Source: Rhodoferax sp. (lineage in GTDB: Bacteria; Pseudomonadota; Gammaproteobacteria; Burkholderiales; Burkholderiaceae_C). Taken from it: 64,000 nucleotides of DNA. The translations under genes and the position numbers were made by a program. The stretch is taken from assembly GCF_012927445.1 (NCBI RefSeq), contig NZ_JABBPD010000001.1:496001-560000 (forward strand), read 5' to 3'. The notes beneath the pieces are model-generated. The model saw nothing but the letters and a program-made list of their open reading frames with translations. It searched no databases and had not been told where the DNA came from. Every line of letters begins with the position of its first letter. Positions within the stretch are counted from its first letter, which is position 1. Positions 27,868 to 37,458 of the stretch are shown in pieces.

Positions 27868-28911
27868 ATGCATCTTCCCGACCTTGAAGCCAAGCTGAAG
27901 TTCCTGCAAGCGCCGCAAAGCTACGGCGAATCCGGCGTGCATCTGGAGTGCATCGAAACTCATATGTCATGGGTGTTTCTGGTGGAGCAACGCGTGTTCA
28001 AGCTCAAAAAGCCAGTTTGCTTTCCCTTTCTCGATTTCACCACCCTGAAGGCGCGTGAGTTTTATTGCCGCGAAGAAGTCCGGCTGAATGCACGCATGGC
28101 ACCGGGCATCTATCTCGGCGTGGTCGCACTGAAAATGCAAGATGGCGCCTTCGCGCTGGTGCCGGACGCCCAGCTGCCCGCCCCGGGCGAGACCGTCGAC
28201 TGGCTGGTCGTGATGCAGCGACTGCCCTTGCAGCGCATGCTTTTGCAACTGATAGCCACCCACCAAGTCGCACCCCAAGACATGGAAGCTTTGGTTGACG
28301 TGCTGGGCACGTTTTATCGGACAACCTTCCGCGTCCCCATCAGCGCGAATGACTACATGGCACGCTTTCAGTATGAGCAGGCGTCCAACCGCGAGGTGTT
28401 GCTGCGCCCCCAGTTCCAGCTTCGCGATGCAGCGCTGGCGATGGACCGTTTTGATGTGCTGCTATCCCAGGGTGTAGACCTTCTTTGGGCGCGTGCGGCC
28501 GGCCACCATGTACTGGATGGGCATGGTGATCTGCGCCCCGATCATGTTTTCCTGCTGCAGCCGCCGGTGGTGATTGATTGCCTGGAATTCAACCCGCAAT
28601 TGCGTCACGTCGATCCGTTTGATGAAATTGCTTATCTGAGTCTGGAATGCGACATGGCCGGGGCTCCGTGGATTGGTCCACGCCTTGTCGCAGGTATTGC
28701 CCAGGCGCTGAATGACCATCCCCCCCCGGCCCTGCTGTATTTTTATACGGCGCACAGTGCGCTGTTGCGTGCCCGGCTTGCCATGGCCCATTTGCTTGAC
28801 CCGCAACCACGCTCACCGGACAAGTGGCCACCCCTGGCCGAGCGCTACCTCGCGCACGCGTTGACGGCCACCGATGCCTTCATCTCGACCAGGCACCATG
28901 ACAAGCCTTGA
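27868..28911 (+). CDS. aminoglycoside-phosphotransferase-like protein (COG2187 type)
   Basis: About 347 residues with a kinase-like fold. The catalytic loop is HGDLRPDHVFL and the metal-binding site is VIDCLEFN, both in the C-terminal half; the N-terminal lobe has KLKKPVCFPFLDF as in COG2187 proteins. Many relatives carry a second P-loop domain after this one; here the protein stops without it. The ATG at 27868 follows TAAGG. Its 3' end overlaps the convergent PRPP synthetase gene by 32 bases. Substrate unknown. Confidence 0.8.
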   Translation: MHLPDLEAKLKFLQAPQSYGESGVHLECIETHMSWVFLVEQRVFKLKKPVCFPFLDFTTLKAREFYCREEVRLNARMAPGIYLGVVALKMQDGAFALVPDAQLPAPGETVDWLVVMQRLPLQRMLLQLIATHQVAPQDMEALVDVLGTFYRTTFRVPISANDYMARFQYEQASNREVLLRPQFQLRDAALAMDRFDVLLSQGVDLLWARAAGHHVLDGHGDLRPDHVFLLQPPVVIDCLEFNPQLRHVDPFDEIAYLSLECDMAGAPWIGPRLVAGIAQALNDHPPPALLYFYTAHSALLRARLAMAHLLDPQPRSPDKWPPLAERYLAHALTATDAFISTRHHDKP

Positions 28912-29839
28912 TCGCCTGGGCAAACAGCGGCGCAGCAGAAACAATAGACAGCTTGCTGCGCACCGCACTGGCCAGTGGCAGCCGAAAGGGAGGCACGCTG
29001 TCCGTCACGACAATTCTTGCAATACTGTCATCCGCCAGGGCCTGCGCCGCGGGTCCGGTAAAGAGACCGTGGGCCGCAAAGGCCACAACCTCCCGCGCAC
29101 CCGCGCGCCTTAATGCCACAGCCGCGCGCCGCATGGTGTCACCGCTGGCGATGAGATCGTCCAGCAACAACACCGTCATACCAGCCACATCACCCGCCAC
29201 CAGGTTTTCGCTACTGACCACCCCGGCACTACGGCGCTTGTCAACCATGGCAAAACCAACCGGTTGCAGGTGCTTCGTTTCCAGCGACTCACGCCATAGT
29301 TGGGCACGTTTGACACCACCGGGATCGGGGGATGCCACTGCCAGCGCCTCATGACCGACCAGTTCGCACGCCACCGAGTCAAAGGCATGGTGCGCTTCAA
29401 GGTGAATCGTCGGACAACGAAAGGCATTCTGGAACGCGGCCACATTGTGGGCCTCCAGCACGATCAATTGCATGGTGCCGACCGCATCGAACAGTTGGGC
29501 GACATACCGCAGCGAAACCGGATCAAAGGGTTTGGTCTGCCGGTCCTTGCGGGCGTAGGCAAGATAAGGCACCACGGCCGTGACCCGCGCCGCGCCGTGT
29601 TCACGCAGCGTGGCGATAAACAGCAAAAGCTGGCAGAGCTTGTCATGCGGGCTGTTTTGGGGGTCACCATGCAGGCTGTGAATCACAAAAACATCCTCGC
29701 CGCGGGGATCAAGCAATGGCCTGAGCTTGTGCTCCCCATCTTCAAAGCTGCGGTTCTCAAGGGCCGCCAGCGTGATACCCAGATGGTCAGCCAATCCTTG
29801 TGCAAACGTGTCGTCCAAGTCCAGCGAATAGAGCAACAT
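28880..29839 (-). CDS. ribose-phosphate pyrophosphokinase, divergent paralogue
   Basis: A 319-residue PRPP synthetase-like protein. The flexible-loop region VVPYLAYARKDRQTKPFDPV and the ribose-5-phosphate loop LLLDDLIASGDTMRRAA are recognisable, but the latter differs from the usual DDMIDTAGT, so this is not the housekeeping enzyme. It starts 13 bases after the DHH phosphoesterase stop, so both form an operon. By context it may recycle ribose phosphates during nucleotide or signal turnover; this is inference. Confidence 0.82.
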   Translation of the reverse strand: MLLYSLDLDDTFAQGLADHLGITLAALENRSFEDGEHKLRPLLDPRGEDVFVIHSLHGDPQNSPHDKLCQLLLFIATLREHGAARVTAVVPYLAYARKDRQTKPFDPVSLRYVAQLFDAVGTMQLIVLEAHNVAAFQNAFRCPTIHLEAHHAFDSVACELVGHEALAVASPDPGGVKRAQLWRESLETKHLQPVGFAMVDKRRSAGVVSSENLVAGDVAGMTVLLLDDLIASGDTMRRAAVALRRAGAREVVAFAAHGLFTGPAAQALADDSIARIVVTDSVPPFRLPLASAVRSKLSIVSAAPLFAQAIKACHGAWSR

Positions 29840-29852
29840 GCACAAAGCCTCG

Positions 29853-30839
29853 TTAGCGAGCGTCAGGCTCTGTCGGCACATCGCCCCAGCGGTTCGCTGA
29901 AATCGCCGCTATAAATCGCTCCAATTGATCGGCCGGCAGATGATCGATGCCTGCCGCCGCCGCCCGCCCGTCACCGCCAAATCGACGACAAAACTCTGCC
30001 GCTCCGCCCGGGGCATGCAGCGGCGCCCGCACACTGACCTCAAAGTCGCCTGCTGCCCTGGCTTTGAGTACCGCGTGGGCACGCAGCGGCTGCGCACTCG
30101 CAAAATAGTTACTCAGGCTGCCAGACACCCGTCGGGCCCACGGGGCGTCCGGCAACAAGTAGACGCTGACGCGGGCATCCTGCAGATAGGGGGGCAAGGC
30201 TTGCGCCCGTTGCATATCATCTTGCCGCAGGGCCTCAAGCTCCTGTCCGATGACCTCCTGTTTTAGAAAATTCAACGGGTCGCGGTAGCGAACCAGAATG
30301 TCATACAAATGCGCTGGCGAAATGTGAACATCCTGTTCGCTGTCACCGTAGGCGTTGTAGTTGATCGATTCGCCCAAGGATTGCAGACGCCGGCGATCCT
30401 CAAAAGACAAGCCCAGCGTTACCGCCAGGCTTTCGGCCACCGCGGTCAGGTTGTCGCCAAATGCACCCACCGCCGCCCATGCCCGAAATTCCCCATTGAG
30501 ATAACGGTCCACCAGCAGGCTGGTACAGGTGTCGCTGGCCACATCAATGTGGGCGTCAAGCAGCGGATGAACCGGAATCTGGTCCACCTTGTGATGATCG
30601 AAATAGCGCACCGACACACCCGCCTCAAGCAGGCGCATCAGGGGCTGGCGGTTGCGCTGCATGGAAATATCACACACCAGCAACGCATCACCTTGCGCAG
30701 CCTGCACGCGCGCAAGCAGTTCTATGTCACGCTTTAAACCGGTGATCAAACGGGTAGCCCGCGGCTCATGCAAGCGCCATTGCACGACGGAACACAGGCC
30801 ATCGGCGTCGCCATTGCAGATATCGATGTGCATTGCCAT
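29853..30839 (-). CDS. DHH-family phosphoesterase
   Basis: About 328 residues. The DHH domain metal ligands are in CNGDADGLCS, LLVCDIS and YFDHHKVDQ, and the DHHA1 substrate-binding part near the end has FGGDGRAAAAG. The family hydrolyses short oligonucleotides, cyclic dinucleotides or related phosphodiesters. The ATG at 30839 lies about eleven bases behind AAGG; the frame's upstream extension is not needed. First gene of the pair with the PRPP synthetase. Confidence 0.85.
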   Translation of the reverse strand: MAMHIDICNGDADGLCSVVQWRLHEPRATRLITGLKRDIELLARVQAAQGDALLVCDISMQRNRQPLMRLLEAGVSVRYFDHHKVDQIPVHPLLDAHIDVASDTCTSLLVDRYLNGEFRAWAAVGAFGDNLTAVAESLAVTLGLSFEDRRRLQSLGESINYNAYGDSEQDVHISPAHLYDILVRYRDPLNFLKQEVIGQELEALRQDDMQRAQALPPYLQDARVSVYLLPDAPWARRVSGSLSNYFASAQPLRAHAVLKARAAGDFEVSVRAPLHAPGGAAEFCRRFGGDGRAAAAGIDHLPADQLERFIAAISANRWGDVPTEPDAR

Positions 30840-31084
30840 GAGCGCGATATCCTTGTTATTGCTATCCGTAACGTCCACTTGCTTCAGTCTCAAACAAGGT
30901 CGCCGTGCCAGTATTGCGAAAAGTCAAGTCACCGATGGTGCGCCATCCCGACTGCAGACCCTGTCTACGCACCACTTGAGGATACTCAAGGCCCGTATTG
31001 AGGAAGCCACTACTCTTGTTGCGTGTTCGGCTGTAGCTGCGACACGATGGCCAGACCGTGATTGACACATCTACGAGGCACAAG

Positions 31085-31345
31085 ATGAAGCACCAGCAAA
31101 CTGCAATCCCTGCAGCGCATGACGTTGCACCCAAGAAGAAAACGGCGCGCTCTTCGGTAAAAGGCAATGGCACAGCCGTACCGAAAGACCTTGCTTCCAG
31201 CAATGGCCGCCACGAATTGATTCGCCAGACGGCTTATTACTTCTATGAAGCGCGCAGTGGTGAGAACGGCAATGAACTCGATGATTGGCTGCAGGCGGAA
31301 GCGCAGGTTGACAAGATGAGCACCCCAAATATCCAGTCGTCTTAG
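31085..31345 (+). CDS. DUF2934 family protein
   Basis: An 86-residue protein with a basic N-terminal half (APKKKTARSSVKG) and a C-terminal DUF2934 motif RQTAYYFYEARSGENGNELDD and WLQAEAQV. GAGG precedes the ATG at 31085. Function unknown; such genes often sit near stress genes, as here with YbhB and Hsp20. Confidence 0.82.
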   Translation: MKHQQTAIPAAHDVAPKKKTARSSVKGNGTAVPKDLASSNGRHELIRQTAYYFYEARSGENGNELDDWLQAEAQVDKMSTPNIQSS

Positions 31346-31446
31346 TCTCTGGGCGCGGCCGGCTTGCCGTTCTTTTGCAGCCGCAACACCGCATTGGGTT
31401 GGGTGCCGGGCGGCACGGTAACTACGCCTTTCCAGGATGTCCAAGA
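31342..31446 (-). pseudogene. possible DnaJ C-terminal remnant
   Basis: A 34-residue open stretch without a start reads VVTVPPGTQPNAVLRLQKNG, which resembles the C-terminal substrate-binding domain of DnaJ/CbpA (VTVPPGTQPG..LRLRGKG). It is bounded by stops and overlaps the end of the DUF2934 gene. It is short, so the match is weak evidence. Confidence 0.35.
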
Positions 31447-31501
31447 TTAGAAACAGGTGTCAAAAAAACTTGATAGACCGCATCGCCAGCCACGCCAACG
31501 G

Positions 31502-31978
31502 TCACGCCCGCCGCTGATACAAGCCAATTAATTCGGCCTGCGCCAGAACATGGCCCTGCATGGCCTGCACCAGCGCGGCCTTACCCGGATTTTTCAGGTC
31601 AGGCAGTCGGGTGTCCAGTGCAAACAGTTTGTGAAAGTACCGATGCCGACCCATTGGCGGACAGGGTCCGCCATAGCCCGCGCGATGCCAATCATTGAGC
31701 CCCTGCAGCGTGCCCGCCGGCAGATTTTGGGCCACCAGGCCTTCTGTCAACCCGGTGGCCTGCGGCGGCAGGTTGTAAAGCAGCCAATGCACCCAGGTCA
31801 TGGTTGGCGCTTGAGGGTCTGGCGCGTCCGGGTCATCTACGATCAAGACCAGACTTTGCGTGTTGTCGGGTACCCCCACCCAGGACAGCGGCGGTGACAG
31901 ATCAGAACCCTCGCAGGTGTGCCGAGACGGAATCATGCCCTGGTGCTGGAATGATGTGGATGTGAGCGTGAGCGCCAT
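31502..31978 (-). CDS. YbhB/YbcL family Raf kinase inhibitor-like protein
   Basis: A 158-residue PEBP-fold protein. The ligand-binding segments SLVLIVDDPDAP, TWVHWLLYNLP and GYGGPCPPMGRHRYFHKLFAL are complete. The family binds phosphate-like ligands; the bacterial role is not known. No signal peptide. Confidence 0.92.
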   Translation of the reverse strand: MALTLTSTSFQHQGMIPSRHTCEGSDLSPPLSWVGVPDNTQSLVLIVDDPDAPDPQAPTMTWVHWLLYNLPPQATGLTEGLVAQNLPAGTLQGLNDWHRAGYGGPCPPMGRHRYFHKLFALDTRLPDLKNPGKAALVQAMQGHVLAQAELIGLYQRRA

Positions 31979-32015
31979 GACCTGGGTTCCCTACTCGTTG
32001 TGCCGCCGGCAAGCC

Positions 32016-32519
32016 TCATGAAACCGGAATGGACGTGGACTTGTCACGGCCCTCCTTGGGCAGGCGCACGGTTAACACACCGTTCTTGAAACTGGCCTCA
32101 GCCTGCTCGATGTTCACATTGCGCGGCAAGGGGATCGAGCGTTGAAACGCACCATAAGCACGTTCCATGACATGGTAGGTGCTGTCACTGGTTTCGCGCT
32201 CAAAACGCTTTTCACCACGCAGATGCAGGACGTTGCCTTCGATGCTGATGATGCAATCATCCTTGTCCATACCGGGCAATTCAACCCGCACCACCACGTC
32301 CTTGCCGGTTTCTTCCATCTCTCCCGCGAGCAAACTCCAGCGCGGAAAGGTGGCCAGTGCGTTGTCGGTCGGTTGCTCGCTGTCCTTGTGGCGCGTGAAA
32401 TGAGTGAGCGCATCGCTGCTGCGGCTGAGCAATTCGTGCCAGCCTTCCGACAGGCTTTCCCAAGCACGGGTAATTTCGCGCCCGATGTTTATTCCGGTCT
32501 GCTTCAAGGAGTTCATCAT
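32016..32519 (-). CDS. Hsp20/alpha-crystallin small heat-shock protein
   Basis: About 167 residues, with an N-terminal variable region to about residue 60 and an alpha-crystallin domain containing VRVELPGMDKDDC, YGAFQRSIPLPRNV and NGVLTVRLPK. It ends with IPVS, a variant of the I-x-I/V tail motif used for oligomer assembly. The frame extends further upstream; one of the ATGs at 32516-32525 is the start, with GGGAAATGG nearby. A holdase chaperone for heat or other stress. Confidence 0.9.
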   Translation of the reverse strand: MMNSLKQTGINIGREITRAWESLSEGWHELLSRSSDALTHFTRHKDSEQPTDNALATFPRWSLLAGEMEETGKDVVVRVELPGMDKDDCIISIEGNVLHLRGEKRFERETSDSTYHVMERAYGAFQRSIPLPRNVNIEQAEASFKNGVLTVRLPKEGRDKSTSIPVS

Positions 32520-32901
32520 GGCCATTTCCCAAGAGAATATTATTGATCCAGTCCGCGGTCTCGACTTGTCAGTGCAGTCCTGTACCCCCTGAACGACTAC
32601 AGCCGCAGAATAATTTGACTCTATAACGCGGAGGGATCGGAAGTTTGATATTTCACAAGTGCAATGCCCAAGCAAATAGCACCCACAACTTACCTGGTCG
32701 AGCGAGCTGCGTCAGGAATTCCGAAAACAAATCAGTTGATTTTTCTCAAAGAATCTGCCATCCCGAAGCGCACCATGAATTCGCATCTGTTTACCCTATC
32801 ACCGCATGAGGAATGTATGGCGCAACGGCGAGCTCATCTGGCACCGTCACGCGCCTCCCGCCTGAACGATTCTGGATACCGTCCAAATAGAACTTGCCGT
32901 C

Positions 32902-33915
32902 ATGCGCCCGATATTCAGACCCGAACTCGTGAATGATCCGTTCGGCGACCCCGGACTCTATGTCGATTTCAAGTTCGAGAAACGGGCCCTGTTGTTCGAT
33001 CTCGGCGATCTCACGGTGCTGCCCCCGAAAAAGATACTGCGAATTTCGGATGTGTTCGTCTCTCACACCCACATGGACCACTTTTTTGGTTTCGACCGGC
33101 TGCTTCGCATCTGTCTTGGCCGCGCCAAAAGTATCCGTTTGTACGGCCCGCCCGGTTTTGCGGCTCAGGTTGCGCACAAGCTTGCTGGCTACACCTGGAA
33201 CTTGGTCGAAAACTATCCCGGTGACTTTGCGGTCGATGTCTGGGAGGTCGACTCCAGCTGGCAGGCCCGCGGCTCACGCCTGCGCTGCCACAAGCATTTT
33301 CAATGTGAGCCGTTTGAGGCCCGGCACCTTCACGACGGCGTGCTGCTTGATGAACCGGCTTTCCGCGTTCGCGCGGCGTATCTCGACCACGGCACGCCCT
33401 GCCTCGGCTTCGCGATCGAGGAGAAGACCCACGTCAACGTGTGGAAGAACCGGCTGACCGAGTTCGGGCTTGGAGTCGGGCCGTGGCTGAAGGAACTGAA
33501 GGATGCAGTGGCGCGTAACGCATCCGACGCGACACCGGTGCGAGCCAGGTGGTGCGACCACAACGGCGAGCAGGAGCGTGTTTTCCCCCTTGGGCCGCTC
33601 AAGGCCGCAGTCTTGCGACTGGTGCCGGGCATGAAGATCTGCTACGTGACCGACGTTGCTTTTCACTCGGACAACGTACGCCGCATCGTGGCGCTGGCAG
33701 CGGGCTCGGCACAGCTTTTTATCGAATGCGTGTTTCTCGACCAGGATGCCGATCATGCGGCCCGAAAGCATCATCTCACCGCGCGGCAGGCGGGCCACAT
33801 CGCGCGTGAGGCCGACGCCAGACTTGTCATTCCGTTTCATTTTTCGCCACGCTACGCAGACCGCGAGGCGGAATTGCGCGGGGAACTCGAAGCGGCGCGG
33901 ACCGGCCCCTCTTAA
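32902..33915 (+). CDS. RNase Z-like metallo-beta-lactamase-fold hydrolase
   Basis: A 337-residue protein with the metal motif HTHMDHFFGFDR after ISDVFVS, as in RNase Z, and further ligands in YVTDVAFH and the C-terminal LVIPFHFSPRY. The length and the last motif match RNase Z-like proteins, which process tRNA 3' ends, but the sequence between is divergent, so the substrate is not certain. Confidence 0.8.
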   Translation: MRPIFRPELVNDPFGDPGLYVDFKFEKRALLFDLGDLTVLPPKKILRISDVFVSHTHMDHFFGFDRLLRICLGRAKSIRLYGPPGFAAQVAHKLAGYTWNLVENYPGDFAVDVWEVDSSWQARGSRLRCHKHFQCEPFEARHLHDGVLLDEPAFRVRAAYLDHGTPCLGFAIEEKTHVNVWKNRLTEFGLGVGPWLKELKDAVARNASDATPVRARWCDHNGEQERVFPLGPLKAAVLRLVPGMKICYVTDVAFHSDNVRRIVALAAGSAQLFIECVFLDQDADHAARKHHLTARQAGHIAREADARLVIPFHFSPRYADREAELRGELEAARTGPS

Positions 33916-33934
33916 GGGGGCGGAGGAGGCTTGG

Positions 33935-35023
33935 TCAGGCCTCAGCGCACTTCTCGACGGGCATGTTCTGGGCCAGCCAGGCATCGAAGGTCTCTTGCGC
34001 TTTCCGTTGCAAAGCGCGGTTGAAGACCATTTTGTCACCCAGGTACAGGCAATGACGGATCACCGTGTAGGGGTTGAAATTGAGGTTCTCGTTGCGTTCT
34101 TCAAAGAACTGCTTATAGCGTTTCACCACCCCGATCTTTTGCCGCACGATTGAATTGAACTCAGGGCGTGTGATGTCCGGCGACCAATCCTTAATGCTTT
34201 CCACAAAGCCGTCAACCTTGTAGGGCTCAAAGACGAAATCTTTGAAAAAATGATTCGCAATCTTGAGGAAGGTGAATGCGTTCAGCTCACCTTTGACATA
34301 GCCATCCTGCGCCAGCACCGGCATCTCAATGGGGGAATCTTGCAAGGCGGTTTCATCGGGCGCAGACTGCAAGCCCGCCTCCGTCTCATCGCGGATCTGG
34401 CGAAACTCACGATCAGCCAGTTCGAAGAGCGCAGACAGCACGTTGATGCGGCGCTTGAGCGGCCCTGGGATGGACTTCTTGTATTTGATCTTGTGGTCCA
34501 GCACGCTCCAGGAGTCCTGGATGATCGTGCGCACCTGCAACTCGAACTGCCTCACCGGCAAGATCGTGTCGACAGCAACACCCGCATCGGCCGTGCTGAA
34601 GGCCAAGTCCAGGTGAAGACCCTTGTATCCGAAGAAGTCGTCGGTCTGCTCTACCTTGGCAATCTTGTCGGTGATCTCGATGACGCCGAAGCTGGGTCGT
34701 ACCAGATCTGCAATTTGCCAGATTTCATCTTCATACAGGCAAACGATCCGAATGCCGAGCAGGTCGGTGATGTGGTCTTTGATGGCAAAGAGCTGGTTCT
34801 GCTCTTCCAGCGCGTTGCGGTACTTACCGGAAAACTTCCGGATGCACTCATCACTGTCCTTGACTCGACCTTCAATCTTCGAGATCTGCAGCCCCTGGTG
34901 GCCATGAAGTAAGTCCGCTATTTTCAGTTGCAGGCCGCCGCAGATGGTCTTCAGCAAAGCCTCATGGGCCGCATGGAAGGCTTTGAATTCCAACTCTTCC
35001 TGTTCGAAATCAAGTAATGCCAT
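33935..35023 (-). CDS. RelA/SpoT-domain nucleotide pyrophosphokinase (single-domain synthetase)
   Basis: A 362-residue protein. The synthetase motifs are visible: EGRVKDSDECIRKF (basic substrate helix), DHITDLLGIRIVC, GYKGLHLD and the catalytic ELQVRTIIQDSWSVLDHKIKY. There is no HD hydrolase domain and no TGS/ACT region, but about 140 residues of unassigned helical sequence follow. Such small synthetases make (p)ppGpp or, in toxic versions, modify tRNA. No antitoxin-like partner is adjacent. It converges with the RNase Z-like gene. Confidence 0.85.
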   Translation of the reverse strand: MALLDFEQEELEFKAFHAAHEALLKTICGGLQLKIADLLHGHQGLQISKIEGRVKDSDECIRKFSGKYRNALEEQNQLFAIKDHITDLLGIRIVCLYEDEIWQIADLVRPSFGVIEITDKIAKVEQTDDFFGYKGLHLDLAFSTADAGVAVDTILPVRQFELQVRTIIQDSWSVLDHKIKYKKSIPGPLKRRINVLSALFELADREFRQIRDETEAGLQSAPDETALQDSPIEMPVLAQDGYVKGELNAFTFLKIANHFFKDFVFEPYKVDGFVESIKDWSPDITRPEFNSIVRQKIGVVKRYKQFFEERNENLNFNPYTVIRHCLYLGDKMVFNRALQRKAQETFDAWLAQNMPVEKCAEA

Positions 35024-35248
35024 GGTCTGAAGCCGAAGTTAAATGACGTGAAAAAAAGCGGGTGGGATTTTTAGAAGATTTTGCCATACGCCTCAGCACC
35101 GTTCACGCCGCCCGAGACTACTTCAGCGCGAACGACTGGTCCTTCAGTTGCAATCGACCTACTCCGTCCACTCAACACAACGAACCAAGAGTCGCGAAAA
35201 ACTCGGTACCGAGGGCGTCCGCTCCCCTGATTCGATAGAACGACGAGA

Positions 35249-36547
35249 ATGGACCACATGCAAACACCCTCCCGTTTTTCAGTGCCAGCTCGCGGCTGGC
35301 TTGTTCCCTCGTTGCTGGCGATCTTCGCGGTTGCGGGTTGCGCTTCCGTCCCATCGGTCGAAACCAAGACACCGGCTGCCTCAACGGTTGAAGCAAACGC
35401 GACGCGAGCCGGATCCATTGATGTCGAACACAGCCAGAAGTTTGCCCGCTGGGTGGCCGAGTTCAGCACCAGCGCACGCGCAGCCGGCATCGACGAGGCC
35501 ACGCTCCAAATCGCCTTCGACAACGTCCGCTTCGTCCCCCGCATCATCGAGTTGGATCGGGCGCAGCCCGAGTTCACCCGCGCGGTATGGGACTACCTCG
35601 ACAACGCGCTGTCGACGCAGCGAATCGCCCGTGGCCAGGATAAGCTGCTGCAACTGCGCCCCGTTGTCGAGCCCATAGCGGCGCGCTACGGCGTCCCGGC
35701 CGAGGTCCTTGTCGCGATCTGGGGCATGGAAAGCAATTACGGCAATTTTGTGGGCGACATCCCAACCATCGACGCCTTGGCGACGCTCGGTTTCGAGGGC
35801 CGACGCGAGGCGTGGGCGCGTGGCCAGTTGCTCGCCGCATTGAGAATCCTGCAGAACCGTGACATCGACCGCGCGCAGATGATCGGTTCGTGGGCCGGCG
35901 CGATGGGCCAGACGCAGTTCCTGCCATCGAACTTTCTGGCCTATGCGGTCGATGCCGATGGCGATGGCCGACGCGACATCTGGAACAGCCTTGCCGATGT
36001 GATGGCTTCGACCGCCAACTTCCTGGCCAGCTCCGGCTGGCAGGTCGGCCAGCCGTGGGGGCTTGAAGTGCGCTTGCCGCCGGGATTTGACTATGCGCGC
36101 GCCGACGCCGACGTGCGACAGTCGACGACCCAATGGACGGACGAGGGTGTGCAGTCGATGGACGGCGCACCGCTGCCGGCCTTGGCCGACAGCTCAATCC
36201 TGCTTCCCGCCGGCGCGCGCGGGCCGGCCTATCTGGTCGGACCCAACTTCCGCACGATCCTGCGCTACAACAACTCGACCAGCTATGCGCTCGCTGTCGG
36301 CCTGCTGGCGCAACAGCTGGCCGGTGGCCCCTCGACGCAGGCACCCTGGCCGCGCGATTTGCAACTGCTGTCGCGCAGCCAGTTGCTGGCGCTGCAGACG
36401 GCCTTGAACGTACATGGCTTCGACAGCGGTACGCCCGACGGCACGATGGGCCCGGCCACGCAGCGCGGCCTTCGTCGCTACCAGCGCAGCCTGGGCCTGC
36501 CAGCAGATGGCTATCCGACCCTGGACCTGCTGCAGCGCCTGCAGTGA
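35249..36547 (+). CDS. mltB: membrane-bound lytic murein transglycosylase, MltB type
   Basis: A 432-residue lipoprotein: signal helix with lipobox VAGC at about residues 28-31, then an MltB catalytic domain. The catalytic glutamate is in AIWGMESNYGNFVG and the substrate loop in WAGAMGQTQFLPSNF. A C-terminal peptidoglycan-binding domain (DGTMGPATQRGLRRYQ) is present. It cleaves peptidoglycan glycan strands in the periplasm. Confidence 0.93.
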   Translation: MDHMQTPSRFSVPARGWLVPSLLAIFAVAGCASVPSVETKTPAASTVEANATRAGSIDVEHSQKFARWVAEFSTSARAAGIDEATLQIAFDNVRFVPRIIELDRAQPEFTRAVWDYLDNALSTQRIARGQDKLLQLRPVVEPIAARYGVPAEVLVAIWGMESNYGNFVGDIPTIDALATLGFEGRREAWARGQLLAALRILQNRDIDRAQMIGSWAGAMGQTQFLPSNFLAYAVDADGDGRRDIWNSLADVMASTANFLASSGWQVGQPWGLEVRLPPGFDYARADADVRQSTTQWTDEGVQSMDGAPLPALADSSILLPAGARGPAYLVGPNFRTILRYNNSTSYALAVGLLAQQLAGGPSTQAPWPRDLQLLSRSQLLALQTALNVHGFDSGTPDGTMGPATQRGLRRYQRSLGLPADGYPTLDLLQRLQ

Positions 36548-36689
36548 AGCGACGGCAGCGCTGCTTGAGGCAATTCAGTACCGAAGTGGATGTTCCCGAG
36601 GTAACGTTTGACTCAAAGAAAAGCCTCCATGGTCACCTTTCTTGAATCGAGTCGCAGTAGCTGATCACCTCGTCGAGATGACCGAAACC

Positions 36690-37424
36690 TCAATAGCGTT
36701 CCCGAATTGCGCGCATCGAATGCAGGTAGTGGTAAGCGACCTGTGTGTCCGCATAGCGATGACCCTCTCCCACCGGGCAAGCGTTGCGCGCCAGGCATCG
36801 GTCCTGGCAAGGTGAATCGGGTTGCTTGCGAAAATCCAGACAAGCCTGTAATCGCCATGACCCCGTTCGCTCGCTGGCCAACGCCCCAGCTGGACAGGCT
36901 CCGATGCAAGGCTTGTCGGTGCAGGTATCGCAGGGTGAAGGAGTCTCGCGGCGAGGCGTCAGCGCTAGCTGGGTATCGGCCAGCACCACCGCACGATATG
37001 CAAACCAGCTGCCCCATTCGGCATCCACCCCCACCCAGAACGGTGACGGATGATGCCAGCCAGCCAGTGCGCCCAGACGCTGCAAGCCCACCGGCTGCGG
37101 GCCCGGGAACACCTGGCGCCACCCATGTCCTTGTAGCGGCCCTTCCATCCAGGCGGCAATGCGCTCGGTCACAAACTGGTCCATGGGATGGGCGCCGTGC
37201 ATGCCACGACGCTGTAGTGCGGTCCAAAAGTCGCGCCCCCGATGCCCAATCAGGATAAGTTGCCGAAACCGCCCGCGCTCATCGTCGGTCAAAGCCAGCG
37301 TGGCCAGCACCTCGGGGGGCAACGATTCCAACGAAAAAACGGCGGACAGGTTCAATCCTTGGGCGGCCAAGGATGCGAATATGGGGTCTACCAACGAATT
37401 GTCTGATATTGCCTCAATGACCAT
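36690..37424 (-). CDS. QueG-like 4Fe-4S ferredoxin-domain protein
   Basis: A 244-residue protein. The C-terminal half has a cysteine-rich ferredoxin region, CDTCTDKPCIGACPAGAL and later CQDRCLARNACPVG, that could hold two clusters as in epoxyqueuosine reductase QueG. The N-terminal half lacks a clear cobalamin-binding region, and the protein is about 100 residues shorter than QueG, so it is a related protein of unknown role. Confidence 0.7.
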   Translation of the reverse strand: MVIEAISDNSLVDPIFASLAAQGLNLSAVFSLESLPPEVLATLALTDDERGRFRQLILIGHRGRDFWTALQRRGMHGAHPMDQFVTERIAAWMEGPLQGHGWRQVFPGPQPVGLQRLGALAGWHHPSPFWVGVDAEWGSWFAYRAVVLADTQLALTPRRETPSPCDTCTDKPCIGACPAGALASERTGSWRLQACLDFRKQPDSPCQDRCLARNACPVGEGHRYADTQVAYHYLHSMRAIRERY

Positions 37425-37458
37425 GGTTGTTAATCTTCAGGTAAGTTTGTTGGGGAAA

